Assembly: GCA_964016985.1 (NCBI GenBank)
Contig: OZ024828.1
Span: 6,600,610-6,664,609, forward strand
Direction of reading: 5' to 3'
Length of the DNA stretch: 64,000 nt
Origin: Anodontia alba
Lineage: Eukaryota; Mollusca; Bivalvia; Lucinida; Lucinidae
Under the pieces are notes generated by a model. It did not search any database. It was given only the letters and a program-made list of their open reading frames with translations, and had not been told where the DNA came from. The first letter of the stretch is position 1; every line of letters begins with the position of its first letter. Below are positions 42,001 to 53,023 of the stretch, in pieces. The translations under genes were made by a program, and so were the position numbers.

Positions 42001-42231
42001 TATGATTTTATATTTTGATTGTTATTGAACCTTGTTATGTAAAACTTTAAAAATGTTTGTTGTAAATAAATATGACCAAGAAATCTACCTTACTTCAGTC
42101 TTTTATTTCCAAAAGAATTACTCTCACTTATCTCAAGTTACATGTACGACAGAAATCACAAAGTGTATAATATCATGAGGCAGTCGGCAAAACTGTCTTC
42201 ACTTGTGAGTTTCCAAAATCATAAATTATCA

Positions 42232-42467
42232 CATCACGAAAACAAGCCTATATAATTTTGACCCCCCTTAAACCCCACTTTATATAGTAAAACTGGGCTA
42301 CAGGAGTATACATTATTTTTCTTATTTCTGCTCAGCCGAGGCGGTTCTAACGAGTACCCACAGTCTATGTTTTGAGCAGAAATATGAAAAAAAATATAAT
42401 AATTTTTATCAGAAAGTTTTCATTTTTGTGGTGGTAAAATTTTCATAATAGGCTTGTTTTCGTAATG
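42232..42467. mobile_element. Family A MITE, copy 11 (left half of palindrome deleted)
   Basis: CATCACGAAAACAAGCC start and GGCTTGTTTTCGTAATG end. The core keeps only one arm (GCCGAGGCGGTTCTAACGAG). Confidence 0.8.
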
Positions 42468-42479
42468 GCAACATGAGAA

Positions 42480-42660
42480 AACAAATCAGCCAGTGCATGT
42501 GCGCAGTCTGACCAGTCTTTGTTGTCTACATGAAGAAACTTTACATCCTTGGCTATCTAATATGTGCCCAGTGATGATTCTGATCAGACTGAGCAAATGC
42601 GCAGGCTGATCTGAATCCATTGGGCGCACGTACACAGGTACATTTTCTGATATTGGGATT
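42480..42660. repeat. GATCAG / GCGCAGGCTGATC repeat
   Basis: CATGTGCGCAGTCTGACCAG, ATGAAGAAACTTTACATCCT, GATTCTGATCAGACTGAGCA, GCGCAGGCTGATCTGAATCC: same order as the module at about 15205-15400. Confidence 0.6.
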
Positions 42661-42714
42661 CAAATACTTAAAATATTGGGACACCTTAACTCCGTACTAT
42701 ACTTGTCTTAACGC

Positions 42715-42910
42715 TTAGCACTCTGGGTAAAATTTTCAGCAGACGACATTTTGAAATATCTTTCTTATTTTCCTCAGAAAACAGGATATGACATTTCATG
42801 CAAATTGTCTCCTAAGGAGACAATTTGCATGAAATGTCAAATCCTGTTTTCTGAGAAAAATAAGAAAAATATCATCAATTTGTCATCTGCTGAAAATGCC
42901 CAGAGAGTGG
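42715..42910. mobile_element. Hairpin family D, best-preserved copy
   Basis: A near-perfect palindrome: CAGAAAACAGGATATGACAT, TTCATGCAAATTGTCTCC, then GGAGACAATTTGCATGAAAT, GTCAAATCCTGTTTTCTG. Borders AGCACTCTGGGTAAAATTTT and TGTCATCTGCTGAAAATGCC. Confidence 0.8.
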
Positions 42911-42964
42911 TAAAGGTTAAGGTTTGAACAATTCCATTTCACTATCTTTTGATGTGTCCAAACC

Positions 42965-43055
42965 ACAGCTGAATGTGTGGCAAACAATGTTAACTCTGAT
43001 CAGATGTCACATTCCGTGACATTTGCTCTATATCTATACTGTTGGCTCAGGTTTG
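42965..43055. mobile_element. Family L palindrome, decayed
   Basis: GTGGCAAACAATGTTAACTC, TGATCAGATGTCACATTC, then ATATCTATACTGTTGGCTCA. Confidence 0.5.
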
Positions 43056-43066
43056 TCTGTCACAAC

Positions 43067-43172
43067 CCAGTAAGCAATCTACATAAATTCTATAGCGGGC
43101 CGTTATCGGCCCGTCAGGGCAGCTGACGGGCCGATATCGGCCCGCTATAGATTTATAAAGAATGTTAGCGGG
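43067..43172. mobile_element. Family C palindromic MITE, copy 4
   Basis: CCCAGTAAGCAATCTACATA, GGGCCGTTATCGGCCCGTCA, loop, mirror ending AATGTTAGCGGG. Confidence 0.75.
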
Positions 43173-43537
43173 AAATAAGTCGGGTAAGAACGGTATGTGC
43201 AAGCACATTTAGTGATGTGGAATGTGTTTGGAGTTATTGGGTGGTGGGTGAGTGTAAGGAAGAGAGAATGTGACAGCACAGCAGTCTAAGAGTTACTCTA
43301 CAAAACTGACACAATTTGCCAAGTGAATGCTGAAGATGAATGTCTCATCTAGATAGAATGGCCTTGATGAAATGTATACTAACTGATTATATTTTCATAA
43401 GCTGATGTAAACAACAGCTAATCTCTTGTATGGCCTTCATAATGCCTGATATGTCAATAAACAAGAAAAAATATTTTGTTTTTGTCATCTGCTAGATTTG
43501 CCAAGAGAATGCTAAAAGAAGTGAATGCTTAGTATGT

Positions 43538-43543
<6 letters not shown>
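43173..43543. other. Unassigned spacer with a family D scrap
   Basis: TTTGTCATCTGCTAGATTTG at about 43481-43501 is a family D right border. No gene. Confidence 0.45.
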
Positions 43544-43568
<25 letters not shown>

Positions 43569-46203
43569 GTGAGGTATTGTGATCACTCACCGTCCGTCGT
43601 CGTCGTCGTCGTCGTCCGTCTGTCCGTCCGTCCGTCCGTCCGTTCACAATCTTTAAACAACATCTCCTCCTAAACCACTGATTGGATTTTGACCAAATTT
43701 CACAGGAATGATCCTTGATTGATCCTCTTTCAAAGTGGTTCAAATGGTTCCGGTCCATTGCATATCTAGGTCACAGGAGCTAAAAATAGATTTTTTAACT
43801 AAAAACTAAAAAAAATCTTCTCGTCAGAAACCACTGGACCGATTTCAATAAAATTTTGCAGAAATGTTCCTTTGGTGATCCTCTACCAAGATTGTTCAAG
43901 CCATTTGGATTCGTCAAAAAACATGGCCGCCAGGGGGCGGGGCTTATTTTCCCTATATATCTATATAGAAAACTTTAAAAATCTTCTTGTCAGAAACCAC
44001 TGGACCAATTTCAATATAATTTTGCAGAAATGTTCCTTTGGTGATCCTGTTGCAAGATTGTTCAAGCCATTTGGATTCGTCAAAAGACATGGCCGCCAGG
44101 GGGCGGGGCTTATTTTCCCTATATATCTATATAGAAAACTTTAAAAATCTTCTTGTCCGAAACCACTGAACCGATTTCCATATAATTTTGCAAAAATGTT
44201 CCTTTGGTGATCCTGTTTCAAGATTGTTCAAGCCATTTGGATTCGTCAAAAAACATGGACGCCAGGGGGCGGAGCTTATTTTCCCTATATAATCTATATA
44301 GAAAACTTTAAAAATCTTCTTGTCCGAAACCACTGGACCGATTTCCATATGATTTTGCAGAAATGTTCCTTTGGTTATCCTGTTGCAAGATTGTTCAAGC
44401 CATTTGGATTTGTCAAAAAAACATGGCCGCCAGGGGGGGGGGGGGGGGGGGGGCGGGGCTTATTTTCCTTATATATCTATATACAAAACTTTAAAAATCT
44501 TCTTGTCATAAAGCACTGGACGGATTTCAATATAATTTTACAGTAATGTTTCTTCGATGATCCTCTACCAAGATTGTTCAAGCCGCCATGATTCGTTAAA
44601 AAACATGGCCGCTAGGGGGCGGGGTTTATTTTTCATATATATCTGTATAGAAAACTTTAAAAATCTTCATGTCATAAACGACTGGACCGATTTCAATATA
44701 ACTTGGCAGAAATGTTTCCTTAGTGACCCTCTATCAAGATTGTTCAAGCCGTCATGATTTGTCAAAAATCATGGCCTCTAGAGGGTGCGGGGCTTATTTT
44801 CCATATATATCTATCTTGTCGTCAGAAACCACAGGACTGATTTCAATATAACTTCACAGAAATGTTTCCTTGGTGACCCTTTACCAAGATTGTTCAAACC
44901 GTTATGATTTGTCAAAAAACATGGCCACTAGGGGGCGGGGCTTATTTTCCTATATATCTATATAGAAAATTTTAATAGTCTTTTCAGAAACCACTTGACC
45001 GATTTCAATGTAACATTGCAGGAATGTTTCTTATGTAACCCTCTATCAAGATTGTTCAAGCCGTCATGATTCGTCAAAAAACATGGCCGCCAGGAGTCGG
45101 GGCTTATTTTCCTTATATATCTATAGAAAACTTTAAAACTCTTCTTGTCAGAAACTACTGAACTGATTTCATTATAACTTTGCAGAAATGTTTCCTTGGT
45201 GACCCTCTACTAAGATTGTTCAAGTAATCATGATTCGTCAAAAAACATGGCTGCCGGGGGCAGGGCTTATTTTCCCTATACATCTATATATAAAACTTTA
45301 AAAATCTTCTTTTCAGAAACCAATGGACCGATTTCAATACAACTTGGCAGGAATGTTTCTTTGGTGACCCTCTACAAAGATTGTTCAAGCCGTCATGATT
45401 CATCAAAAAACATAGCCGCTAGGGGGCGGGGCTTATTTTCCCTATATATCTATATAGAAAACTTTAAAAATCTTCTCGTAAGAAACAGTTGGACCGAGTT
45501 CAATGTAACTTGGCAGGAATGTTGCTTTGGTGACCTTCTACCAAGATTGTTCAAGCCTTCATGATATGTCAAAAACCATGGCCCCCAGTGGGGCGGGGCT
45601 TATTTTTCGTCTATATCTGCATAGAAAATTTTAAAATTCTTATTGTCACATACCCCATGACCGATTTCAATATTACTTGGCTGGAATGTTGCTTTGGTGA
45701 ACCTCTATCAAGATTGTACAAGCAGTCATGATTCGTCAAAAAACATGGCTGCCATGGGGTGGGGCTTATTTTCCCTATATATCTAAATAGGAAACTTTAA
45801 AAATCTTCTTGTCAGAAACCACTGAACAGATTTCAATATAACTTGGCAGGAATGTTCCTTTGGTGACCCTCTACCAAGTTTGTTCAAGCTTTCATGATTC
45901 GTCAAAAAACATGGCCGTTAGGGCATAGGGCTTTATAGCTATATAAAACTTTTTAAACCACTGGACCAATTTCAATATAACTTGGCAGAAATGTTCCTTT
46001 GGTGACCTTCCTTTAAGATTCAGTTCAAGTCGTCAAGATTTGTAAAAAAACATGGCCGGGGGTGTGGTGGAGGGGGTGGGGGTGGTTAGTGCTATAAAGT
46101 TTATACAAAAATCCTAGAGCAGTGAACTTGGCTGAAACTTCAACAGTAAATATGCAAATCTGTTTGGTCAGGTGAGCGATATAGGACCATCATGGTCCTC
46201 TTG
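43544..46203 (+). mobile_element. Pearl-like Helentron-derived element, copy 2
   Basis: AGCTCACCTGAGCCGAAGGC start, (GTC)n/(GTCC)n microsatellite at about 43593-43643, end CAGGTGAGCGATATAGGACC then GGTCCTCTTG and a T run. The body is about 14 tandem units of 160-170 bp, each with CACTGGACCGATTTCAATAT, AAGATTGTTCAAGCC and AAAACATGGCCGCCAGGGGG. The units diverge toward the right end. One G run of about 20 (44429-44453) marks an expanded GCCAGGGGG. Non-coding: short open frames simply follow the unit. Confidence 0.78.
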
Positions 46204-46209
46204 TTTTTT

Positions 46210-46585
46210 TTTTTAATCTGAGCAAAAAACATTTTGAATTATTTTTCTTATTTTTTGCATGAAAACAGGATTTAATATTTCATGCAATTTGTTTCTTTTG
46301 GAGACAGTTGCATGAAATGTCAAACACTATTTTCTGCATAAACAAGAAAAATAGGAGGAATTAAGGAGGAGTATTGGTGATAATTTTGGGATATTTTTTT
46401 TTCGTGTTTCTTCCTAAAATATATTGTTGGTACTCATTTGAAGCACCTCGCCGAGGTACCCACAACATATGTTTTTTGTGGAGAACTGGAGAAAATTATC
46501 CCAAAATTATCATCAAAAACTTCTCCTTAACAACTCATCTAATATCATTTTTGTCATACTGATTTGCCCAGAGAGTGCTACCGGC
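46210..46585. mobile_element. Hairpin family D interrupted by a family P-like palindrome
   Basis: The family D left half (AAACATTTTGAATTATTTTT; CATGAAAACAGG) and its mirror are followed by an inserted palindrome at 46368-46530: TTAAGGAGGAGTATTGGTGA, ATAATTTTGGGATA and the inverse TATCCCAAAATTATCATCA, ending CTCCTTAA. Its centre ACCTCGCCGAGGT resembles family P. The D right border (TTTTGTCATACTGATTTGCC) follows. Confidence 0.6.
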
Positions 46586-46839
46586 GAGACTTATAATCTG
46601 GAAATGATTGGAAATGTCAACATAAAAGATTTTTTTTTTAATCCAATAAAGGAAGCAGAACCTTGTGGTGGTTTGCACTTCAATTTTCATTGGTTTAACG
46701 CAGTCATGTAATCAAGGGCCTCTTAGTATTTCAGAGATAAATACAGTATTTGCCCTAAGTATTCGGACACCTCAACTCCTTACCATACTTATTCTAAAAT
46801 TTGAACAATAACAATTTACTACCTGATGCTGTGTCTAAA

Positions 46840-46935
46840 AATTGCTGGATGAGTGGCAAACAGTGTAGCCTTGATGAGACACTGCGTTCTGTGACGTCTT
46901 ACCTGGGTCTACACTGTTTGCTCAGGCCTGTCTGT
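46840..46935. mobile_element. Family L palindrome
   Basis: GGCAAACAGTGTAGCCTTGA, TGAGACACTGCGTTCTGTGA, CTTACCTGGGTCTACACTGT, TTGCTCAGGCC. Confidence 0.65.
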
Positions 46936-47162
46936 CCAAACACATATGGTAAATACGGTCTGATGTTATTTGTTCAAAAATAAAACGCCAGATGAAAAGG
47001 TTATCAGTATATGTGAATTGAGAAAACGCACATTTTATCGCATGAAAGTGCAATGAAGTCCCATATGAGCCTGCATGAACATGACCTTTGTAGCCTGCTT
47101 CCAGAGTCAATGGCTACTGTATCTATATATAATACATTGACAAACCGAGAAGGCTTTGATCC

Positions 47163-47268
47163 AAGTCAGCATTCTACGTAAATCTATATCGGGCCGTCAT
47201 CGGCCCGTCAGGGTAGCTGACGGGCCGATGACGGCCCGATGTAGATTTACGTAGAATGCTAGCTGGGA
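47163..47268. mobile_element. Family C palindromic MITE, copy 5
   Basis: CAAGTCAGCATTCTACGTAA, GGGCCGTCATCGGCCCGTCA, GGTAG loop, mirror ending AATGCTAGCTGGG. GATC lies just outside both ends, a possible short target duplication. Confidence 0.8.
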
Positions 47269-47279
47269 TCTGACTGTGG

Positions 47280-47559
47280 CATTATGAAATCACGCCTATT
47301 TCAAATATATAGAAAATTTCACCTCCAAAAACTGAAAATTTTCAGATAAAGAAAACCCTGATATTTTTCTTATTTCTGCTCAAAACATAGATTGTGGATG
47401 CCCGTTAGAACCGCCTCGGCGAGGCGGTTCTAACGAGTACCCACAATCTGTTTTTGAGCAGAAATAAGAAAAATAATGTATACCCCTGTAAACCCCAGTT
47501 TTACTATATAAAAGTGGGGTTTAAGGGGGTCAAAATTATATAGGGATGTTTTCGTGATG
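47280..47559. mobile_element. Family A palindromic MITE, copy 12
   Basis: CATTATGAAATCACGCC start and GGGATGTTTTCGTGATG end, central palindrome with two mismatches (GATGCCCGTTAGAACC). Confidence 0.83.
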
Positions 47560-47957
47560 GTAAGAGAGGTGAATCTAGGCTTTTGCCATTTCAGGTACAG
47601 ATCCGGGGGATTTCTGACGGAGTTCAATTTAACCATATTACCGTACTTACTCTACGTATTCAGAATGCGGCATCTAATTGGGGTCTACACTGTTTGCCAC
47701 TCACCCGACAATTTTACACACATTCACAGGTAGTAAAATCTCGTTAAAGAGGTATAAGGAAAAGTATCCCAAATTATTCCAAAATTTCCCATGAAAATGA
47801 AATTTTGAGAGACAAAATGGGGTGCAGGTGAACCCCGAACCCCTTGCATAAGGTACTTTACTCACATTTTGTATCATTGTATATGAATCATCTTACTGAG
47901 ACGATTCAAAAGACATCATTGCCTAGAATGTCCGCGAGAGCGTATAGCAATAGTCTA
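47560..47957. other. Unassigned spacer
   Basis: A family L scrap (GGGGTCTACACTGTTTGCCA) near 47680. No gene. Confidence 0.4.
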
Positions 47958-48056
47958 TAATGATTCATAAGAACTCTGTCTCTATAATGATTCATAAGAA
48001 CTCTATCCCTATAATGATTCATAAGAACTCTATCTCTATAATGATTCATATGGACC
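47958..48056. repeat. Minisatellite, about 29-bp units
   Basis: TAATGATTCATAAGAACTCT plus GTCTCTA or ATCCCTA repeats about four times, with single-base changes. Confidence 0.8.
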
Positions 48057-48094
48057 AGGTATCACGGATGATCCGTAAGACGTAATTCAAATTA

Positions 48095-48463
48095 CAGTCG
48101 ACTCTCGTTATCTCGACCTCGCTTATCTCGAATAACCGCTTATCTCGAAGTGAAAATCAGGTCCCTGTTTAAACATGAAAATATAACAACAGGTAACAAA
48201 ATATTGTGGAAAAGAGGAGAAATTGCTCCTAAGGAGCAATTTCTCCTCTTTTTCACAATATTTTTAATAAATCTAATTTCAGGACTCAAATTACATATTC
48301 ATTTGTGAAATCTGGTTGTTCGATTTATTTTTCCTCAGTTCTGCAAATCTGATATGTCGAGATACGGATATCTCGAAGTATTTCAGAGAGTCCCTAGGAC
48401 TTCGAGATAACGAGAGTCGACTGTCAGAGAGTCCCTAAGACTTCGAGATAACAAGAGTCGACA
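48095..48463. mobile_element. Family B pogo/Tigger-like MITE, copy 3 (duplicated right end)
   Basis: Starts CAGTCGACTCTCGTTATCTC after TA. The usual right end (GATAACGAGAGTCGACTG) at about 48405-48423 is followed at once by a second copy of the last 40 bp, ending AGAGTCGACAGTA. The GGAGAAATTGCTCC hairpin is present. Confidence 0.75.
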
Positions 48464-48860
48464 GTATATTGCTGGGTGGATTCAAAACATATCACTGAGA
48501 AGATTCAAAAGGTATCACTGAGATGAATCTATAGGTATCAATGAGATGATTCAAATATATTGCAGAGATGTTTCAAAGGTATTTGTTTAGATGATTTAAA
48601 AGATAATTCAAAATATATCACCAATAAGACTCAAAAGATATCACTGAGATCATTCAAATTATATCTCTGAAAGATTCACAAGACAGTGCTGATAAAATTC
48701 AAATTATATTGCTAAGATAATTCAGATGAAATTATCGATATGGTTCAAATGTATCACTGAGATGATTCAAAATATATTTGTAAGATAATTCAAAATACAT
48801 CACTGAGATGAATCAAAAGCTGTCATTGCTTAGAATTGAAAATATCACTTAGATGACTCA
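48464..48860. repeat. Degenerate 22-24 bp tandem repeat
   Basis: A loose phrase of the type ATCACTGAGATGATTCAAAA recurs about 17 times with many substitutions. The better units read GAGATGATTCAAA followed by ATAT. No coding frame persists. Confidence 0.65.
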
Positions 48861-49284
48861 AAGGTGGGATTAGAAAGGTAGTCCACATTATGACTAATGT
48901 TTTTGTGGAGAAATAAGAAAGAATAGCAATATTTCTTCCTGAAGTAAACAAATAATCTGTCCCCTTGAACTGAACAAACAAAAATGTAATTATCTGATTT
49001 CATTATCACTCAAGCTGTCTGTTGTAGATAGAACATTTCAAATATATCAAGCTCGCTAATTCTCCTGTGTCCAAAACATAATGAGCCCCCTCCAGATATA
49101 TAAAAAAAAAAAAAAAAACAACAACTTTATGACATATGCATCCAGCTTAGACTCAGATCAGCCAGTGCATCCTCACAGTCTAGACCGGCTGATAACATAA
49201 ATTAATTGTCTCATATGACGTATGACTGATTTCGGTATGGAGGGCTCTTATTACACAACTGATTAGATAAATGTTTTAATGCTT
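48861..49284. other. Unassigned spacer
   Basis: An A run at 49102-49119, a GATCAGCCAGTGCATCCTCA phrase and a TTTTTGTGGAGAAATAAGAA scrap of family P. No gene. Confidence 0.4.
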
Positions 49285-49426
49285 AGCATACTGGGTAAAA
49301 TTACAGCAGACGACATTTTAAAGTATTTCTTCTTAATTATTTTTTCTGAGAAAACAGGATTTGACAATTCATGCAAATTGTCTCCTCAGAAGACAATTTG
49401 CATGAAATATCAAAACCTGTTTTCTG

Positions 49427-49457
<31 letters not shown>

Positions 49458-49485
49458 TCGTCTGCTTTATCTCAGGGTGCTAAAG
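49285..49485. mobile_element. Hairpin family D
   Basis: AGCATACTGGGTAAAATTAC border, AGGATTTGACAATTCATGCA, GAAGACAATTTGCATGAAAT mirror, an A run, ATGTCGTCTGCTTTATCTCA. Confidence 0.7.
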
Positions 49486-49499
49486 GTGTATTATTTATT

Positions 49500-49786
49500 T
49501 ATTTTTTTCTTATTTCTTCTCCAAAATATATGTTGAGGGTATTCCATAGTATGGCTTTAAACAAGGAACTTGTAATGTGTACCCATAGCACATCAGGTAG
49601 CTCCAGGTAAGAGGGGATCGGGATTCTAAAGTCTAGCCGAAGCACTTTTGTGAGGTACTTCTAATGAGTACGACATCATAGATTTTCGTGGAGAAGTAAG
49701 AAAAATATTTTCCCGATAGCCTCTTTTACCTAGAGCTACCTGATGTGCAATGGGTACTCATTACAAGTTTCTTGCTTAAAGCCAAA
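49500..49786. mobile_element. Family P-related palindrome with long outer arms
   Basis: Outer arms GGCTTTAAACAAGGAACTTG, GCACATCAGGTAGCTCCAGG, TAAGAGGGGATCGGG are mirrored by CCCGATAGCCTCTTTTACCT, CCTGATGTGC and CAAGTTTCTTGCTTAAAGCC. The centre has the decayed core GAAGCACTTTTGTGAGGTAC. Confidence 0.65.
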
Positions 49787-50064
49787 CAATCACGAAAACA
49801 TACCTATAAAATTGACCCCCTTAAACTCCACGTTTATATAGTAAAACTGGGGTTACGAGGGGTATACATTATTTTTCTTATTTCTGCTCAAAAACATAGA
49901 TTGTGGGTACTCGTTAGAACTGCCTCGTCGAGGCGGTTCTAACGAGTACACACAATCTATGTTTTGAGCAGAAATATGAAAAATATCAGAGTTTTTTATT
50001 TCAAAATTTTCAGTTTTTGGAGGTGAAATTTTCTTTATATTTGAATAGGCGTGTTTTTGTAATG
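49787..50064. mobile_element. Family A palindromic MITE, copy 13
   Basis: Start CAATCACGAAAACATACC and end GGCGTGTTTTTGTAATG. Its core has one or two mismatches. It abuts the family P palindrome to its left. Confidence 0.83.
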
Positions 50065-50489
50065 TTAAGAAATACCCTCAACGGCTAGACTTAGAATTCG
50101 TCTATGGCTTACTGACTTTAACACGTGAGTCTGCACATCCACTGACTGCATAGAGTTAGAGATAAGTCAGAGCTAGTTCACTAATCGTTAGAGTTAGGTA
50201 ATGGTTAGTTTAGGGTTAGGGTAGTTGACAGATCATATGCATGTACCTATAACTGGAATCTTAACACACAATATTAGGGTAAGATTAAGTGCGGACAGAT
50301 TCTAAAGGTATCTTTTCTTATTTCTCCATGCTTCTAATGATTACCAACAATACATGCTTTTTGTGGAGAAATAAGCAAAATATCAACTGTTTGGTTTGAA
50401 AAAATGATGAGTTCAGGTTTAACGAAGCACCAACCATGAGGGTCATTTGCGTCTAGGTTAAAAAGCGCCTTATCTGGAGCTATGGCATC
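50065..50489. other. Spacer with a partial family P element
   Basis: 50290-50385 holds the decayed P core (TTCTTATTTCTCCATGCTTC; TTTTTGTGGAGAAATAAGCA) and 50463-50487 its border AAAGCGCCTTATCTGGAGCT. GTTTAGGGTTAGGG near 50205 is two chance telomere-like units. Confidence 0.45.
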
Positions 50490-50596
50490 ACAGCGGGCAC
50501 ATGACGTTAATACAACGTCGGCTCAACGTCGATGCAACGTCATGACGTTGCACCGACGTTGAGGCGACGTTGTATTAACGTCATGTGCCCGCTGGG
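50490..50596. mobile_element. Family J palindromic MITE, copy 1
   Basis: A 107-bp palindrome: CACAGCGGGCACATGACGTT, AATACAACGTCG arm, CAACGTCATGACGTTG centre, mirror AACGTCATGTGCCCGCTGGG. Short AACGTC words recur along both arms. A second member is at 63194-63301. Confidence 0.75.
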
Positions 50597-50984
50597 ATAT
50601 GTCTCTCACAGAAATATGAAAAAAACAAAAACAAAACAAAAAAAAAAAAAAATCAAGAAAAACGCCTAACGGCATTATGGATGGGTTTTTCAAAAAGGTA
50701 AACCAAAAGGTAAACCTCTGACATCAGGGGAGATAAGTACATAACAAAAAAAAAGTGAGTTATCTCTCTTGCACTTGAAACGCCTACTGGTTCTTCTCAA
50801 AATCCCTATGAAATATGAAAGCAATCCACTGACGAATAAAGGTAACATATAACTTTGAAAAAAGGTTAACCAAAAGGTAAACCTGGGACGACGCCAGACG
50901 CCAGACGCCCGCCTCCCCGCACATCGCTATTTTAAAAGACGAATTGTTTGAAAATCCCGCCCAATAATCATAAAATATAGACTG
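50597..50984. repeat. Dispersed repeat with AACCAAAAGGTAAAC units
   Basis: AACGCCTAACGGCATTATGG (50660 region) matches 20943-21012. AGGTAAACCAAAAGGTAAAC recurs at 50695 and 50865, and GACGCCAGACGCCAGACGCC at about 50888 is a 7-bp triplet. Confidence 0.5.
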
Positions 50985-51592
50985 AGGATATTTATTCGTT
51001 TGCTGTGAATACCATAAATATTGTCATCGAGTGAAATGAAATGAACATCAGTATTTTCACGAGTGCGAAGCACGAGTGAAAATTTGAATATTTTCATTAC
51101 ACGAGATGAAAATGTTTATGGTATTCACTGAAAAAGAGTAAATTTTCTTTTTATTTTATTGTTTATATGTCAATGCGCGTTTCTGACGTCATAAGTAACG
51201 TCACAAAACAAAACATGAACGTCATGACGTCGACGCTCAGTGCTAAACATGCGAACCGCTGGAGAGACAAAAAACAAAAAGTTTCGGTGAATCAAAATAA
51301 TTTTGATACCAAAATGTCCATTACATTCTAATTAAGAAAATGCATACCAACACTTGATAGTTTAGTTCAGAAATAAAGAAGTTAGAGGTGTTCAAAAATC
51401 TGAAGTGGAGGTAACATTCACTTCTGAAACCGTGAAGAAAACCGAAGTCGTCCAAAGCGAAGAGTGAAAATATAAATCATATCAGTCACTAGTGAAATGA
51501 TACGATATCAATTCACTAGTGATTGCTACCACTTTTATTTTCATCAGATATACACTGATTTCACCGCTGACAATAAAATAAATTCCTTTATC
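50985..51592 (+). mobile_element. Family F element, single arm
   Basis: It matches the left arm of 24771-26272 from GAGGATATTTATTCG to the CCGCTGACAATAAAATAAA inner border, in the same orientation, with the same CACGAGTGCGAAGCACGAGT, GACGTCATAAG and ACTAGTGAAATGATACGATA landmarks. The second arm is absent. Confidence 0.75.
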
Positions 51593-51836
51593 TGGAGCCA
51601 TGAAAATTATTTTTCCATTATCAGTTAGTGTCTGTTGTATCCACAATGACATTTGTGAAACTGGTAGAAAACTAAGAAAAGGGCCCCTACTGCACATACT
51701 GGCACTGAAGGTCCTGCTAACCCCTAGTCCAGTTCCGTGCGCAGCTCGATAGTCTATTTTTAATAGTCGCCTGGCGAACGAGGCTAGCTAACCCCGCGCA
51801 CTCATGCCGTGTGATCAGAATCTTTACTGCCCTTTT

Positions 51837-52112
51837 CATTACGAAAACAGGCCTATTTAAATATATTGAAAATTTTACCACCAAAAAAATAAAAATTTTC
51901 AGATAAAAAATTCAGATATTTTTCATATTTCTGATCAAAACATAGATTGTGGGTACTCGTTAGAACTGCCTCGTCGAGGCGGTTCTAACGAGTACCCACA
52001 ATCTATGTTTTTAAGCAGAAATAAGAAAATTATATACCCCTGTAAACCCCAGTTTTACTATATAAAAGTGGGGTATTAGGGGTCAGAATTATATAGGCGA
52101 GTTCTCGTGATG
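51837..52112. mobile_element. Family A palindromic MITE, copy 14
   Basis: CATTACGAAAACAGGCC start and GGCGAGTTCTCGTGATG end, core with one mismatch. Confidence 0.83.
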
Positions 52113-52135
52113 ACAGACTCAATGAACACTATATA

Positions 52136-52467
52136 CAGTCGAACCTCTCGAACTCGCTTATTTCGAATTACCGCTTATCTCGAAGTGTGAAGCTGGTCCC
52201 TGTTTTAACATGAAACTGTGACAACAGGTAGCAAAATAATGTGGAAAAGAGTAGAAATTGCTCCTCACCTCAGGAGCAATTTCTCCTCTTTTCCACAATA
52301 TTTTAGTCTATCTCTATTTTCAGGAGTCAAATTGCATATTCATTTGTGAAATGTGGTTGTTTGATTTATCTTTTTTACTCAATTCTGCAAATCTGATATG
52401 TCGAGATACGGATATCTCGAAGTATTTCAGAGAGTCCCTTGGACTTCGAGATAACCAGAGTCGACTG
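52136..52467. mobile_element. Family B pogo/Tigger-like MITE, copy 4
   Basis: TA (52134-52135), CAGTCGAACCTCTCGAACTC start, AACCAGAGTCGACTG end, TA (52468-52469). GGAGCAATTTCTCCTCTTTT hairpin arm present. Confidence 0.8.
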
Positions 52468-52599
52468 TATATCGATCAAAAGAGACGAACAGACTGGTGG
52501 ATGCCCAGCAGGTCTGTCCTTTACATTACTGGTTGCAAATTGCATACAGCCCCTTTGCTCAAATTGCCCATCAATCATTTCAATCCTATCCGGATTATT

Positions 52600-52795
52600 A
52601 ATGTTTAGCATGCTGAGTAAAATTTTCAGCAGGCGACATATTGAATTGTTTTCTTGTTTTTCTCAGAGAAAATGATTTGACATATCATACAAATTGTCTT
52701 GCATGAAATGTTAAATCCTGTTTTCTGGGAAAATAAGTATATTGGCATCAGTTTGTCCTCTGCTGAATTAGCCCAGGTAGTGGTAAAAGTTAATA
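52600..52795. mobile_element. Hairpin family D
   Basis: AGCATGCTGAGTAAAATTTT border, GATTTGACATATCATACAAA arm, CATGAAATGTTAAATCCTGT mirror, TTGTCCTCTGCTGAATTAGC. Confidence 0.65.
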
Positions 52796-53023
52796 CACCT
52801 GCTAAGCCCAATCCTTTTTATTTTAAATTCATTGATATAATGTATCATCATAAATGAATTACCAATCACGATTTGTTTTTCAATCTGGGTTAGAACTCAT
52901 TAACCCTTTAACGCTTAGCACTCTGAGTAAAATGAAGTTTTTATTAGTAAAACATATTTTAACTAGTATTACTTAACTTATAGATAATGTACTATTTTAT
53001 TCTGTATTTCAAAAAAAAAAAAA

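Noticed and set aside
43593..43643. Independent coding or regulatory role for the CGTCGTCGTC/GTCC tract.
   Set aside because: It is the standard microsatellite of pearl-like elements and sits at the expected position.
50200..50225. Interstitial telomeric repeat (TTAGGG).
   Set aside because: Only two adjacent units, within unrelated sequence.
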